A DNA stretch of 64,000 nucleotides from Archegozetes longisetosus. Its lineage: Eukaryota > Arthropoda > Arachnida > Sarcoptiformes > Trhypochthoniidae. The stretch spans positions 11,005,843-11,069,842 of the forward strand of contig JAEMBT020000003.1 in assembly GCA_018873245.2 (NCBI GenBank). The letters are read 5' to 3'. Under the pieces are notes generated by a model. The model ran no database searches, was not told where the DNA came from, and saw only the letters and a program-made list of their open reading frames with translations. The number at the start of each line of letters is the position of its first letter. The first letter of the stretch is position 1. A program made the position numbers and the translations under genes. Positions 1-11,904 of this stretch are shown piece by piece.

Positions 1-1825
1 TAAAATTACTAAGTTTATAAATGATAAGCAAATAATCACTACTGATAAAGGTTTTGAACAAGTATTATTTTTACTACTACCTTTCGTTTGACGACACTTC
101 TATTGAAACATTTGCACTAATATAACACGTGTATCATGCCATCATTCGATAGTATAGAATGTGATACTAGGGTACTTGCCTCAATTTTCATGAATTATGC
201 AACTACTTCAAAACTTATCAAAAGGACAAGTATTTACGTCAAAACATTCGTGAGATATCAGATCGCGTCAAATATTTGAAAATAGTTAATTTCAAAGCTG
301 TTAGCTCAATTTTTTCTTATTTTAAGCGAAATCATTTATAATTAGTTATAACGTTTGAGGACTTACAAACTAACTTCAAACTCTTTCGTGTCATTCATAT
401 AAAACAAGTAAAACAGGTGCAAATTGCGTCAAGTCTCATATTTCATAACACATTTAATTACAATTATTTGATAAGTGGAGCTGTCAAAAATGTGTCCTTA
501 TTAAGAAGTTATGTGAGACATATTTGAGTATTCGTTCTCTTCCTGCGTACTGCAATTATAACGATAGTAAACAGCGACATTCACGAAAATAGGGTCAATC
601 ATGTTTTAACTATGTGTTCAGATATTAATAGGCTATAAGAGCATTCTCATAAGCGAGATTTAAGAGAACCAAACTTCAAATATATGTGCAATGCATATTT
701 TTGATAGCCTATTCATCAGTACAAATATTGTGTGAGTATAAATAGAATAAAAATGCAAAACTTGTTGTACTGTCGAGAAATAAAATCCTTCCTATGAATT
801 GATAAATGAATCCCCTTGTCAATTTTGATGAGAAAAGAACTATGAGTATGAAATTCTTATTTTTCATTATAACATATACTTTAAAAATATTCAAACAGAA
901 AAAATAACAAAATTATCACAAATTATTAGAAGGCTAACCAATGTGCAACTTCCAAATTCTGATATACCGTTGTTACTGGTGGACGATCTGATCGCTTCGC
1001 GACTTGCATTACTCCTATTTGATTTATATTTAACATAATTTTCAAAAAATGCTAAATCTTAATATTACCTGTTTGATCAAACCTTTCAGCTATTCTTTAG
1101 TTGTATAGTCTGAATTTAAAGCCCACGCGACATCTCTAAATTGCATACCTTTTCCTAACATAATGATTTGATTGTGTTTGATTTCAGTGATTGGGTGATC
1201 ATTAACTCGATGCACATTAAGAAATTTCATGCTTTTTAGCAAAAATGTACAGTTCATGTTTTTCAATACTTTGCGGAAAAAACTTTTCACAATATTCAAC
1301 ATTTACTCTTTTGATAAGACCGTCTCATATCAGATTAGATAAAAATTGAAGTCTTGATATCTTATTAATTATTTTATGATAGAAAAGACTTTATTTCTCG
1401 AGTGTAATTCTAGTTTGTTTTTCGACCAAATACTTTAAAAAGAACTGGTCAATTATTATTTCGTCAGTATAACAATAAAATAGAACCTTCAGTTTTGCGC
1501 CAGTTGTTTGAGCTGTCAATCAATCAATTATACAATAAAAGATTTTGGAGAGACGAAAATTTGCAGTAATTTCTATTGAGTAAAACCAGCAAACACTTAT
1601 GCGTGAACCAAAACTTTTAGAATCAAACTGTTTGGATGTAAAAGAAAATTAGTTAAAAATTGCTGAGAGGAGTCAACTAAAAACTACTTCTCCCCTAATA
1701 ACATACCTATACTTAACAGGGCTTTCCCTTAAATAAATGAAATATACTTTATTTGTCAGACAAACTGTATCTTAGTCTATACTTCGTTTTCAAAGAGTAT
1801 ACTAGTAGTAAATTAATGCAACAAT
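1..1825. other. Intergenic, no gene recognised
   Basis: AT-rich sequence with only short open frames on either strand. None of the translations shows a recognisable domain, signal peptide or exon-like splice context. I see no repeat with clear termini here. Confidence 0.4.
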
Positions 1826-2656
1826 CACTGCCGTAGCCAGCTATATCGGTTTGGGGGTCTAAAAATATGAAAATTTTCAATCAAGATCAAGCTTTATTAA
1901 ATCGATATCTAAATCATTACAATTTTGTGTTAAGATAACTTTTAGCAAATTCAATAAGAAATTATTTAAATTTAAAGATGAGGCGATTTCTCTTTCGATT
2001 GAAATGAGAGCCAAACCGTTTAATGCATGATTTGACATCGAATTTCTTAAATAAGTTTTGATTCTTTTCAGTGTTGAAAAATGTTGACAAACAAGATGAA
2101 TAAAATAATTATGTGTCAGTACTTGAAGTAGACCACAAATGTCTAAATTAAACAGTATACTAGTAAACATTTAAAAATAATAAGAATTAGTTGTAATTAA
2201 AAATGGTCGAAATAGGGTCTAAATTTATTGAAGCCTTTAGTTTATTAACTATTTGATATCAATAAATATTAACAAGTTTCCAAATTATCTATTGATTAAT
2301 TGAATCTATCGAAAAATTTAATAAAAATAATCATCATTGAAAACATTTTAAAAATTTATTTGATTGCAAGTGTTTTAATATTTTACTGAAAAGTTTGATT
2401 GTTTTATTGTATGAAGTAATTTAATTGATCAAGGTATAAAATGAAATAATTTCTATCATTCCGATGCATTTAACTTAGATTCATGAGTTTTGAAACAACT
2501 TTACAGTATTGCTTCTTTTGATTTTGACAATAGTTTTTTGGTTCCTAATACTGTTTCAAAGTTTTTGTAAGAGCTTTTTCAGTAAGGAGCTGCTTAAATT
2601 TTGAAAAATCTTTAGGGCACTATAGCTCCCTAGACTCCCCGCCGGCTACGACTGTG
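1826..2656. mobile_element. hAT-type DNA element with CACTGCCGTAGCC-like ends
   Basis: The left end reads CACTGCCGTAGCCAGC and the right end, read inward on the other strand, CACAGTCGTAGCCGGC, matching the CAGTGGCGTAGCC-type terminal inverted repeat known from hAT elements. The flanking 8-mers GCAACAAT (1818-1825) and GCAGGAAT (2657-2664) agree at 6 of 8 positions, as expected of an aged 8-bp target duplication. It encloses a fragment of a hAT transposase on the minus strand. At 831 bp it is an internally deleted copy. Confidence 0.65.
1877..2170 (-). pseudogene. hAT transposase C-terminal fragment (ZMYM1/TTF-like group)
   Basis: An open frame of 97 codons contains the stretch HFSTLKRIKTYLRNSMSN followed by LNGLALISIEREIA, which is the hAT C-terminal dimerisation region as found in the ZMYM1/TTF-type zinc-finger transposase group (family knowledge). 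The catalytic DDE core and the zinc finger are absent, so this is only the last roughly 100 residues of a protein that is normally 600-800 residues long. It lies inside a deleted element with matching hAT termini, which explains its origin. No function is expected. Confidence 0.65.
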
Positions 2657-4455
2657 GCAGGAATACAAAGCTTTTTTCGAATTCTTATACAAGTATCAGA
2701 AGAAACCCGTTTTGAAATGCTTACTCTTTTCTAGACTTATTTAAACTTAAGTGTTAGTTTGACTTTCGCTAAGGTTGAGGACAAGCTCTTCAGTAATGAT
2801 CAATATCTTTCAATATAATAGTTAAACTCAGACATTAAATAACTTCAAAAGTTTTGACTCAACTGTTTGGCAAAATCATATCTTATATATGATAAGTAAT
2901 TATTATTATATCTCTTAAAATATATTGAGTTACACAAAAGTTGAAAATTTGATCATTTTTCATACTTAGAGTTCTACAAATTGTTTATTTGTTTGCCTGT
3001 TTCGAAAAGTATTAGTATATTTTTCTACAGCCATAACGATATTTGATATTAATTTACGTGAAAGTTATGTATAAATACATAAATGAATTTCAATAGCTTT
3101 ATATTGTTTATAAAGCATATTCAAATGTTTTTGTAAGTCAATCACATTGGGAAACGCGTCGACTTTCTCTCAAGTTGATTTGGTAGTCAAAAAATTTGAA
3201 AACAAGTAAGTCTACACCCATAATAGTATTTAATAGTAATTGAACTTACATGAATAATGCACTATTGTGACAATTTGGTTGAGTCACAACCTTTCTCTGT
3301 CATAACTGTAGTATAATTTCCTTCCACTTCATGTTCCAGACTCTAATTTATTCGGTCAAGTTCATCAAATCAATAGTACTTTTATGCATAAAATTAGTTT
3401 GAAAAAATTGAAAAAGCAATTCCATATTAATTGTGCTGTTGGACTACTATGAACTAGTCTAAGCTAAATACAAACTAGTAAAATATATAAGGACTACTAG
3501 TTTTAGCTGTACTCTATGAGTAAAACTGAAAATTGATTTTTCACATATTTTATTGCTTCACATCTAACAAACCATTTCTATATAAACTGAATAAAAATTG
3601 ACTGTCGGCTTAACATTATTGCTATGAGAGGAACAAATCGTACAATAATATAGCTTAACATCTATTATGCGTATACATTTTCAATGTCTGTTCGTTTCCT
3701 ATTTGTTGCGTCTAACATATTGCATTGGTGTGCCTCTAGAACTAATTGTCTTTATTGTTGAGTCTAACAAAGTGAAAAGTGCTTTTAGACAAGTGTATGA
3801 AAATTACTTTTAAGACACTTGAACACAACGCGTTAACGCTTCAATACAAATAGTCCTTCATTTTTGTTTGATTGAACAGTCTTAACACAAAAGTTTATTT
3901 ACTAATAAATTGAATCAAATGTGAGTGAGGGTTTGTTTTAAAGTCCGCTCTAGCTCAAGGCTCAGTCTCAATTCGATTAAGTTTACTCTTACCTAACCTT
4001 TCTATTACTCTTGTTTTTAGACTCGAACAATTATTATTACGAAAAATCTCATAAATATTCACCTCTTTCTAGAAAATTACTAAATAAGTGACAATGAAGA
4101 AAATATCAGCTAATTCTGCTATTTATGGATTCAATTTGATCAAAATATGCGCTAGTTATGACAAGTTTACAGTCCTTAATGCGAGATATATCTCAAACCA
4201 GGTTTGTACTTATACTATATTATGGTATTTAATAGACATTTTTGGAGCTGAAAAGTTTTCTAAATTTAATTTAATTAAATTAAATTCAATAAGACCAGTA
4301 AAGACCAAATTTCGATTACTCAATACTGTATCTGTTTCTTTATTAAAAACTTAAAGTCTAATATTGTTTAAACTTTTACTATATATTAAGTCTAATGAAA
4401 ATTTAAAATTTTATTCAAGTCTTACATCACTTCTGGTCACAAAAAAGTGCAAACA
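2657..4455. other. Intergenic; nothing firmly supported
   Basis: AT-rich sequence upstream of the TMEM53-like gene. An 88-codon open frame at 4088-4354 (+) has no recognisable motif and no clear join to the downstream gene, so I do not call it. The promoter of the downstream gene should lie near the right end, but no TATA-like motif is convincing. Confidence 0.35.
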
Positions 4456-5550
4456 ATGAGTGCACCAAAAAACATGTCGTTGCGATACTGTTCACCCATA
4501 CCAGCCGTAACACTAATGGATCCTACAGTACAATCTGTGCCGATGGCAACAGTTCGCCGACCACTGACTGTAATCCTCGCCTGGATGTTGGCTAAGGATA
4601 AACACCTGGAGAAATACCGTCAACTATGGTTTAGACGAGGTTTCGATGTCTTAACAGTTAAAACCTCACCAATAGATCTATTATTACCACCAATAGGTGG
4701 TCGAGTTATTGCCTCGAACTTAGTTAGATATTTGACAGAAATTAGTCCACAATATAATGAGATTGTAATTCACGCTTTCTCTGTTGGTGGCTATCAATAC
4801 GGAGAAATACTTTCAAAACTTCGATCCAGTCACGAGTATAAGGCTGTTTGCGATTCACTCAAAGGCATTATTATTGATTCTATGGTTCACGCGCAAGACG
4901 CGGCTCCTGGTCTTTCACAGGCTATAACTAGAAATTTTATTTTACAGCCTTTGTTAGAAGCTTCAATCACAGGCTTTCTGGCGTTGACTAAAAGTATTTC
5001 TTTGGAAAACTATCGTAAATCTTCTAACGAGATATTTGACAACTTTTTGAGATTGCCGGGTATTTATTTTTTTAACCTGTTTATTAAATGAGAAAACGTT
5101 TCTTCCGAACTGCATCTTTATTGTTTGAGATGACGCTTCAGATCATACTTAATCTGAGTGAAGGTTAATTAAAATACAGATTAAAATTGAAACTTATTAA
5201 TTATTGTTACTGGCGAATGATTCTCAACAACACAACACTATTTTGGCACTAAGGCTTAAGATTGTTTATTTTAATTTTCATTCACTTTTCAAGTGATTCA
5301 ACAAATATTAATTGTCTTTGGATTTTGTTATTCAGGGCTTTTACTTTACTCGAGCGATGACGTCGTGAGTTCTTCGAAATCAAACGAGATGTTAGCCGAA
5401 AGATGGTCACAAATGGGTCTATTTGTTCAGTCAAAGTGTTGGCAACAGTCAACTCATGTTCTTCACTATCGTGACCATCAATGCGAATATGAAGAACAGT
5501 TGGATTTGTTTCTTAAAAAACTGAAATTACGTTCCGGTAATGTTGTATGA
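4456..5550 (+). CDS. Transmembrane protein 53 homologue (DUF829, alpha/beta-hydrolase fold)
   Basis: Two exons, 4456-5059 and 5336-5550, encode 272 residues, close to the 277 of human TMEM53. The start ATG at 4456 follows CAAAC; the open frame reaches 9 nt further up without another ATG. The join CCGG|GTATTT ... TTATTCAG|GGCTTT is phase 1 and restores the family block LPG-LLLYSSDDVV. Visible motifs are the nucleophile elbow-like HAFSVGG (about residue 110), the IIDSM strand, and the C-terminal histidine-containing region VLHYRDHQCEYEEQL. TMEM53 is a nuclear-envelope/ER membrane protein in vertebrates; whether it is catalytic is not settled. A polyadenylation signal AATAAA lies about 40 nt past the stop. 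It has no operon-like partner; the neighbours are repeats. The family call is strong, the molecular role is by homology only. Confidence 0.88.
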
Positions 5551-5924
5551 CATTTTTTTAATAATTTTCACCATTTAATCCTTTAATTGAAAATAAATAT
5601 TATTATAAATTTGAGTTCCTTTAATAAAAATACTTCGTCAACTTTTAAAACATATTTTCATTTTATTATAAGTGTTCTCATAATTGTATTGTAAACAAAC
5701 TAAAATTGTATGTCTCATTAAAGACTGGTGACTTAGTTGTTTGCTTTTGTGCTTATAGAATAGGGTTTATAGAATTTGCACAGTTATTTTAATAGCTTAA
5801 TCGATAAAAGTGAGTCCATTTTTTTCAATAATTTCATCTTTTAAAACTATGCAATCATAAGTAATTGAATATAAAGTATGCAGAAGTTGTATCGAATGGT
5901 TGCAACACCTGTGCGTACTGCTTG

Positions 5925-6825
5925 TGACGATAACGGAAAAATTCGAAATGGCTAATTTCAGAATGGCTAATTTCAGAATGGCTAATTTCTAAATGGCTAA
6001 TTTCTTATTGGCTAAACCCTGTTTTCTGTCTCTATTTGCAGATTTTGCCCTTTTTAATCAGAATAAATATACTAAGTTTAATAGATTAGAGTAATAGTTC
6101 AGTAAGTTTAGCTGGTAATCGTATTGTATACTATTATACTGCTACTGCTACTAATTATAATATAGCGCATAAAAGAGCACATAGAATAGTAAAAGCAATT
6201 ATAATTTCATTGTTTTAAAGTTAAAATTAATCTCATTCAATTAAAATTACAAATATAATAACGAGCTAACTGCTTTATCTGAGGAAACTTAAAGAAACTG
6301 GTAGTATTGAACACCACTTTAAATTGAAGGCTATTTAGATTATTAACAGTTTATAAACTGACTCAACTATTCATGTTTACCAAACTTTTAGCTTAACTTC
6401 AGTGCGATTCGATATGAATGAAAATTAGTTAAAAGTTCAGTAATTAGCTGAAATCAAAACTTATGTGTATATATGTCTTAACATATAGGTTTTGATGCTC
6501 AAATGTAAGGCTTAAAATAAAAAATCGTATATTAGTCCTAAGAGAATGCTTTGGTATTTGTGAAATTTCATTTAGATCTCTCTTTGAAAAGAAAAGTGGA
6601 TTTAAAAACGCTGAACACGTTGTTAGCTTAAATTTTCAATATTACTAATTCAAAAGATTTTTTCTAGGTTATTCCTAAATTTGAAAAATGGGATAATCAT
6701 TCAGGCAATCAGTTACTAGGGGATTCAAAATAGGGATTAGCCATTCTGAAATTAGCCATTCTGAAATTAGACATTATGAAATTAGCCATTATGAAATTAG
6801 CCATTTCGAAGTCTAGCCACGATAA
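5925..6825. mobile_element. Foldback element with tandem-repeat arms (AATGGCTAATTTC unit)
   Basis: The left arm (about 5925-6015) has five tandem copies of a roughly 15-bp unit, AATGGCTAATTTCAG and variants. The right arm (about 6733-6825) has four or five copies of the reverse complement, CTGAAATTAGCCATT. Outside the arrays both arms share CGATAAC next to TTCGAAATGGC. The roughly 700-bp interior shows no coding sequence. This is the architecture of foldback DNA transposons whose inverted termini are made of short direct repeats. Confidence 0.6.
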
Positions 6826-7199
6826 CATTTAACGTGATCATATCCTTATCATATAGTCTCTTTGTTTAGCACCAAAGACCTAACAAACAGTATGATTAAT
6901 ATTAGCTATTGTTGCAGCCACAATAACTTTAATTATATCGAAAATTTTATGACCAAACTAGATTAAAATAAACATGAGTAGTACTAGTGCTGGTATAAGA
7001 ATAACTTTGGACTGCGTTTCAAGCCCTACTCCTGTCCAGTCAATCTGATTTCAAATAGATTTCAAAACCATTTCGAGAATGGTTTATATAGATAGTTTAT
7101 TTTAATTATAATATCATTTGTATTTAACAGTATGATCTTTAATAATTCAACGATTGTAAGGCTATTCAAGTGATTCAGACGATAAATCATTGTTTGTAT

Positions 7200-7880
7200 G
7201 AGTGATTTTCAAATTTTTTCGCGTGCGACTTACCAGTGGGCCGTAAAGACAGTTTGAAAACCATTGGTTTATATAATAACCTGAATGAGCGAATAATTAC
7301 AGCCTGGTTAATTATCATTAATGCTTTGTATTGAAGCATTAAAGATAGAAACTTAAAGGAATATAACGTTTTATCGGGTAATAGACTTTTACAGTAAACA
7401 CAATAATTATACTTTTCTAGACAGATTTAAGTGGGCGGCAAATGCACAACAAAGCGATACCCAATTAGAATTCAAAGTGCTTTTGATCAAACTTCTCGCT
7501 TCAATAATTGTTAAGAACAGCAATGACTGTGTAAACAATTCCTACTTATTAGTTGAAATTGAACATGTCAAATTAGCATTAATCATTCAGTAGTACATGT
7601 TTGAAAAATGCAAATACAATCTATAATATTGTACAGGAAAACTTGACTTTCTTCAATATGGAGCTAAGTTACTTTTAAAAAGACGTAAATCCATAGATTA
7701 AGGTTTATCTTTTGCCGTTTTTTAAAGAAGGCTTGGCTACGTATTGAACATACTCAGGTTTAACTATAACTAGATTCTAACTTAATTATAAAAAAGTTTG
7801 AATATGAAAATGCAAATTCAAGTTACAAACAATTCGTTATAATCCTCTTTGACTATTCGTTAAGACCATAGCACAAATGA
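7200..7880. other. Intergenic; possible hAT-Charlie-like end near 7230-7266
   Basis: The stretch GTGGGCCGTAAAGACAG followed by TTTGAAAACCATTGG resembles the terminal sequence of Charlie-group hAT elements (CCANTGGTTTTCAAACT... when read inward). I cannot find its partner end, so only one terminus is proposed. Nothing else is recognised here. Confidence 0.25.
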
Positions 7881-8148
7881 AAACAAGCTCATTAATGTCT
7901 CACACTCTTCATCTAACGTTGATAGAGCAGCTAATTTTTTACCACTTATTATTCAAACGTTTAGTTATGCAGCACCAGCCAAAGCTGCTATTTGATTAGC
8001 AATAGGCCTCCATAACAACCTGATAACTAAATTGTTGCGATTGTGTTGATTATACCGTGGTACAATAAATAAAATCCGTATTTAAGAGCTCTAATCACTC
8101 GTGAGTTGAAGTTAAAACTATTATAGTAAATATTAACTTGTGACACAT
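7880..8148 (-). pseudogene. Decayed copy of small cysteine-rich secreted protein gene
   Basis: On the minus strand an ATG at 8148 starts MCHKLIFTIIVLTSTHE and then a stop, closely matching the signal-peptide start MCNKVMFIILVLIPIYSS of the neighbouring copy at 9130. Further down, 8050-7950 carries a degraded version of the cysteine-rich exon (GCYGGL..., then stops) that parallels CGCYRGYCW of the neighbour. Flanking non-coding sequence (AGAATACAAT upstream of both) is also shared. It is therefore a tandem duplicate that has lost its frame. Confidence 0.5.
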
Positions 8149-8781
8149 TTCACAGTTTTATTGATATGCTAGAATACAATCAAAACGTATTCGAAAAATA
8201 TTTCAATTTAGTCCTAGAGATTCTCAATAATTATATACTTGACCCATATATCGCTCACTTTGCGCAAAATTTTATACTACACTTATGATTTGTTTTATTT
8301 GATTTGTTGTGAGATCACTCTAATTGACTAATGGAATAATGACTAATGGACTGTTTGAATTGCCACTTTCGTATCAATGTAATCGCTATCTCGCAGAATC
8401 CACTATTTATTGATGAACTATTCCATTTAGTCAAAAGCGTAAGCTTGTTAGATATTTTAATGTTTATTGTTGTTAGAATGAAATTACATTGTATTAATAT
8501 TATTATGGTCATTATTGTGTTCAATTTATATTTGTTGTCAATATTTATAGTAAGTTGCACATTAAACCGGCAGTCAAGCAATTTTTAACTCAACAAACAG
8601 TTAATATTCTGGTAAATCTATATTAATATTGATTAACTTGCTGTTTGTAAAATAAAATTTATTTTAAACATGGAATTTAATCAAAAGCTGAAAAATCAAA
8701 AATAGAGTACAAACTGATTTCTTACTAGTTAAATTCAAATTCAACAGTTATGGCAGTTATTTAAGTTGAAAACAATTAATT

Positions 8782-9130
8782 TTATTGAAGGCGAGAAAAT
8801 TCTTTAACATTGTAACACCATTCAGGACAAGTCCATAACGTTTCGCAATCTTCATCCTCAGAACAATTTATTTTATGCCAATCATTTAAATAGCCTTTAG
8901 TTGTGTAACACCAGCCAAACCTGCAGCTCGACCAACAATAGCCTCTATAACAGCCACAAACAGTCTCGTTACCATAATAGCTATCGAAATCAGTTTTATT
9001 ACAGTTAGAAGTGTGAATTTTTTAAATATCCCTTATTAACGTTTTGTATATTTAAAGGGTTATTAAAGATTTTGATCGATGAATAAATTGGGATAAGTAC
9101 GAGAATAATGAACATTACTTTATTACACAT
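8782..9130 (-). CDS. Small secreted cysteine-rich protein, two-exon candidate (may be broken)
   Basis: The minus-strand ATG at 9130 opens a hydrophobic leader MCNKVMFIILVLIPIYSS, a plausible signal peptide. Around 9020-8782 a second frame reads a dense cysteine pattern, including CGCYRGYCW, FGWCYT, NCSEDEDC and WTCPEWC, ending at a stop at 8784-8782; ten cysteines occur in about 78 residues. A short intron between them is suggested by TTCTAAC (branch-like) and the acceptor TTTCGATAG at about 8981, but no good donor gives the right phase: the best candidates leave a frame mismatch. Either an unusual splice joins them or the gene carries an indel. I do not recognise the family; the pattern suggests an extracellular disulfide-rich domain. 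Degraded or related copies lie on both sides. Confidence 0.45.
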
Positions 9131-9837
9131 TTCTCGGAATAGCATAGAATACAATAGAAATCTATTTTTATAAAAATTAGTTTTACTTTCGTCACAGAGA
9201 TTTTAAATTTGAATTATGTGTTGCAAACTTTGTGTTGAAATGGACTACTTCATTTCCTTTTATATTTGTTTTTGATTTGTTGTCATATCAATTGATACTT
9301 GTGGGGTAATTGTTCAATTTATCACGTTTCATGTAAATAGAATAATTTTGGTTCAAATCATAAGCGAATTATTTCGATCAATTGTACTAATATAAACAGA
9401 AATACTTTCAAACACGTTTGTGTATAGCTCAAGGAATCATTTAATCATTTGTCATTGGCTTGCAATCAAATATCAAATGAGGATGCTTATATTTCAAATA
9501 AGCCATCACAGTTTTCACAAATCTACATATTACACCATCAATATCTTTAATCTTTTAGAATACAGCATAAGTCAGCGGAAGAATAATCAATTGATAATAT
9601 TATATAAAATTTCAAATAACAAAGTTATATTTTTAACAATAATTTTAAATAAATTATAAAAATGCTTTACTACATGGAAAGCAATGTTTTATAAAATCAT
9701 GATTTCATATTTCTGCATAAATAAAAATATTTTATGAATATATATATATATTTTAAAGAATCAGTAACTTTCCATAAATCAAATACTGAAAAGATCAACA
9801 CATCTCCAACGATTGCTACAATCGTAACATTAGTATA

Positions 9838-9964
9838 GTTGACACACTTATGATCTCTGTGTTTGCCTTTCGTGCTATAACACTTTCCAAGTCCACAAAT
9901 AAGCCCATAACACTCTTCAAAAGAACCACATGTGTTTCCAGAGCAAGCATTAATTTCACAGTTT
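9838..9964 (-). pseudogene. Related cysteine-rich exon (third copy, partial)
   Basis: Read on the minus strand after the acceptor GTTTTCAG, the exon gives NCEINACSGNTCGSFEECYG followed by LICGLGKCYSTKG. The ending xCYsTKG corresponds to WCYTTKG in the copy at 8782-9130, and the C-x5-C spacing is similar. No signal-peptide exon could be found upstream and the frame continues into low-complexity AT sequence, so it is partial or broken. The same orientation as its neighbours supports tandem duplication. Confidence 0.35.
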
Positions 9965-10302
9965 CTGAAAACTTCACGATTAGAAAAAAGTTAAGTCATC
10001 CAATACTGCGTCACATCAAAACTGGAAATCTTACTATTATTCTGATAGATTGTCATATTGAAAGTTCAACAAATTTCTCACACGATTCTGTTTCGGTCTA
10101 TCAAAAGTAGAAAATCCTATTGAAATTAACCCAGTTGATTGATGCGTTGGTTTTGAAACACATAAGACGTGCAAATTGCTTTAATTAACTCATTCGAGCG
10201 ATACTCGACCGCATTTATTCAGGTATGAATTGGAAGTTACCAAATTTGGTTATAGTTCTGCTTAATATAAGTTAAATTTGATTGCCGGCACTCTATCAGA
10301 CA

Positions 10303-10815
10303 AGCTGCATTTATTGTGAACATAATTCAAATGATCTGAATTCTTGTAGCTTCAGAAAAGATTGTATTGTGAATCAAATTTGGAAGAATAAATTCGATAA
10401 ATGTGGTTGTAATAAAATTTGATTATATTACAGATTTGAGAATATGGTCAAATTAAAATTTGTCTCGAATCAGACAAGTGTGATTTTGTTGCCGATTATG
10501 AAATTTTTAAATCGGATAGAATTTGCAGAAAAAGTGGTTTCAATAAATACTTTGATAATAATTTCTTACTGATCTTTGGAGCTAGAGTTAAGAATTTTCG
10601 AACTTTTAGTGCCTTATCAACTGAATCTATTCATAAATCAGTTGCCAGAATTGACTTTAATTGATTGTTTCAGTTCAATCGGCGGACTTGTTTCGATATG
10701 GTTTGGTATAAGTATGAAACAAACAACATTGTCCAATCATTTAATGGGAAACTTATATAAATTTCTCGAATACGTTATTGGGCAAGCAAATCATTCAATT
10801 CGTATATCAAAATGA
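10303..10815 (+). pseudogene. DEG/ENaC channel C-terminal relic
   Basis: The frame at 10576-10815 contains LTLIDCFSSIGGLVSIWFGI followed by SM, the pore/second-membrane-segment signature of DEG/ENaC channels (IGGLxSxWxGxS). Upstream pieces in two other frames are cysteine-rich (SCIYCEHNSNDLNSC, FRKDC, KCGCNK at 10303-10418; then a segment to about 10668), as in the DEG/ENaC ectodomain. The frame changes and stops between them cannot be removed with plausible introns (one would be about 30 nt), so I call a pseudogene. Only the last third of a channel is present. Confidence 0.55.
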
Positions 10816-10928
10816 TCATTTGAATAATCTAAAATATTGTTATGTTTATTATTTCTATCAAACTTATGGTTGTATCCCAATAAACCATAGTTGGATTGCT
10901 ATTTTATGTCATTCAAAATAATTTTCTA

Positions 10929-11485
10929 CTGCCTAGTTGTAACGCAGTATTTTTTCAAAATGAAAATTTTCAATAAACTTTTTTCAAAGGAAATATTTTC
11001 AAAATAAAAATTTTCAAAGTGGATTTTTTTCAAAATCTATTTTTCTAAAAGATTATTTTTCAAATCTATACTTTCAAACTAATTTATTTACACATTTCCA
11101 AAAGACTAAACAAAGGATTTAAATTATAAATCAAAGTACAAACAAATAATGTACTCATTGATCTTTATACTTAATCCCCTGGGATATTTTTATAAATTAC
11201 TGATGTAAAAATTAATTTACTATCATTGAGTATTAGATTTCTTATTGCAATTTTGTAGTCGCCTTTTTATATGTTCAAAACTTTACTTTTTCTGAAGTTT
11301 GTATATCACTTAGTTTCCTTAGATTTAGAAAATATTTATTTGAAAATAATGTTGAAACAAATAAGGAGGGAAAAATTCATTTTGAAAATAAGGTATTTTG
11401 AAAATAAAGTATTTTGAAAATTTTCCTTTGAAAATTTTCATTTTGAAAATATATTTTGAAAAATAACTGCGTAGCCTGCCTAGTT
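10929..11485. mobile_element. Foldback element rich in TTTTCAAAAT
   Basis: Left arm starts CTGCCTAGTTGTAACGCAGT and continues with repeats of TTTTCAAAAT; the right arm ends with the inverted set, ATTTTGAAAA repeats then ACTGCGTAGCCTGCCTAGTT. The interior has no coding sequence. It sits between two DEG/ENaC fragments. Confidence 0.55.
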
Positions 11486-11559
11486 ATAGATTTTGTAATC
11501 TATCGTTCTTATTGGATAAATTGTTTAACTTAGTGTTCAGACAGAAGTGTGAATAAACA

Positions 11560-11870
11560 TGTTCACCTAAGTGCAGAAATGTATATTTCAACATTGGGAT
11601 TGTGACTCAAAAATCGGAAAGTAACTTACAAACCATTTTGAGATTATTTTCTTTGCGAAGACCTCACTTTGAATACGCCAAAATATTGAAGCAGAGTCTA
11701 AAAAATTGTTTTATAACTACGAAAGAATATCTTATTATACTTTGGTTTATTCTCTGTTGGATTCGCAAGATTGATTTTATCCATTTATTCAACATTTCAT
11801 TTAATTAAATCGACATTTTCTTTCTACCAACTGCCAAGATTGTCAAACAACGGCTTAAGGTTGAAATGGT
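11560..11870 (+). pseudogene. Probable DEG/ENaC N-terminal relic
   Basis: The frame from about 11560 gives a basic stretch (LRRPHFEYAKILKQSLKNCF) followed by TTKEYLIILWFILCW, like the short cytoplasmic N-terminus and start of the first membrane segment in arthropod DEG/ENaC channels. After that a frame change leads to SIYSTFHLIKSTFSFYQLP in the +1 frame, which would fit the end of the membrane segment and the post-TM1 region. No conserved xPAVTIC block is seen before the frame closes. The assignment leans on position next to a DEG/ENaC C-terminal relic of the same orientation. Confidence 0.35.
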
Positions 11871-11904
11871 TGAAGATTAGTAATAAGTTTGAGTCGGTTA
11901 TATC

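Noticed and set aside
4088-4354. 88-codon open frame upstream of the TMEM53-like gene
   Set aside because: No domain, no signal peptide, no splice sites joining it to the next exon; AT-rich composition explains it.
8346-8588. Hydrophobic open frames on both strands at 8.3-8.6 kb
   Set aside because: Overlapping open frames on both strands in low-complexity AT sequence; no motif on either.
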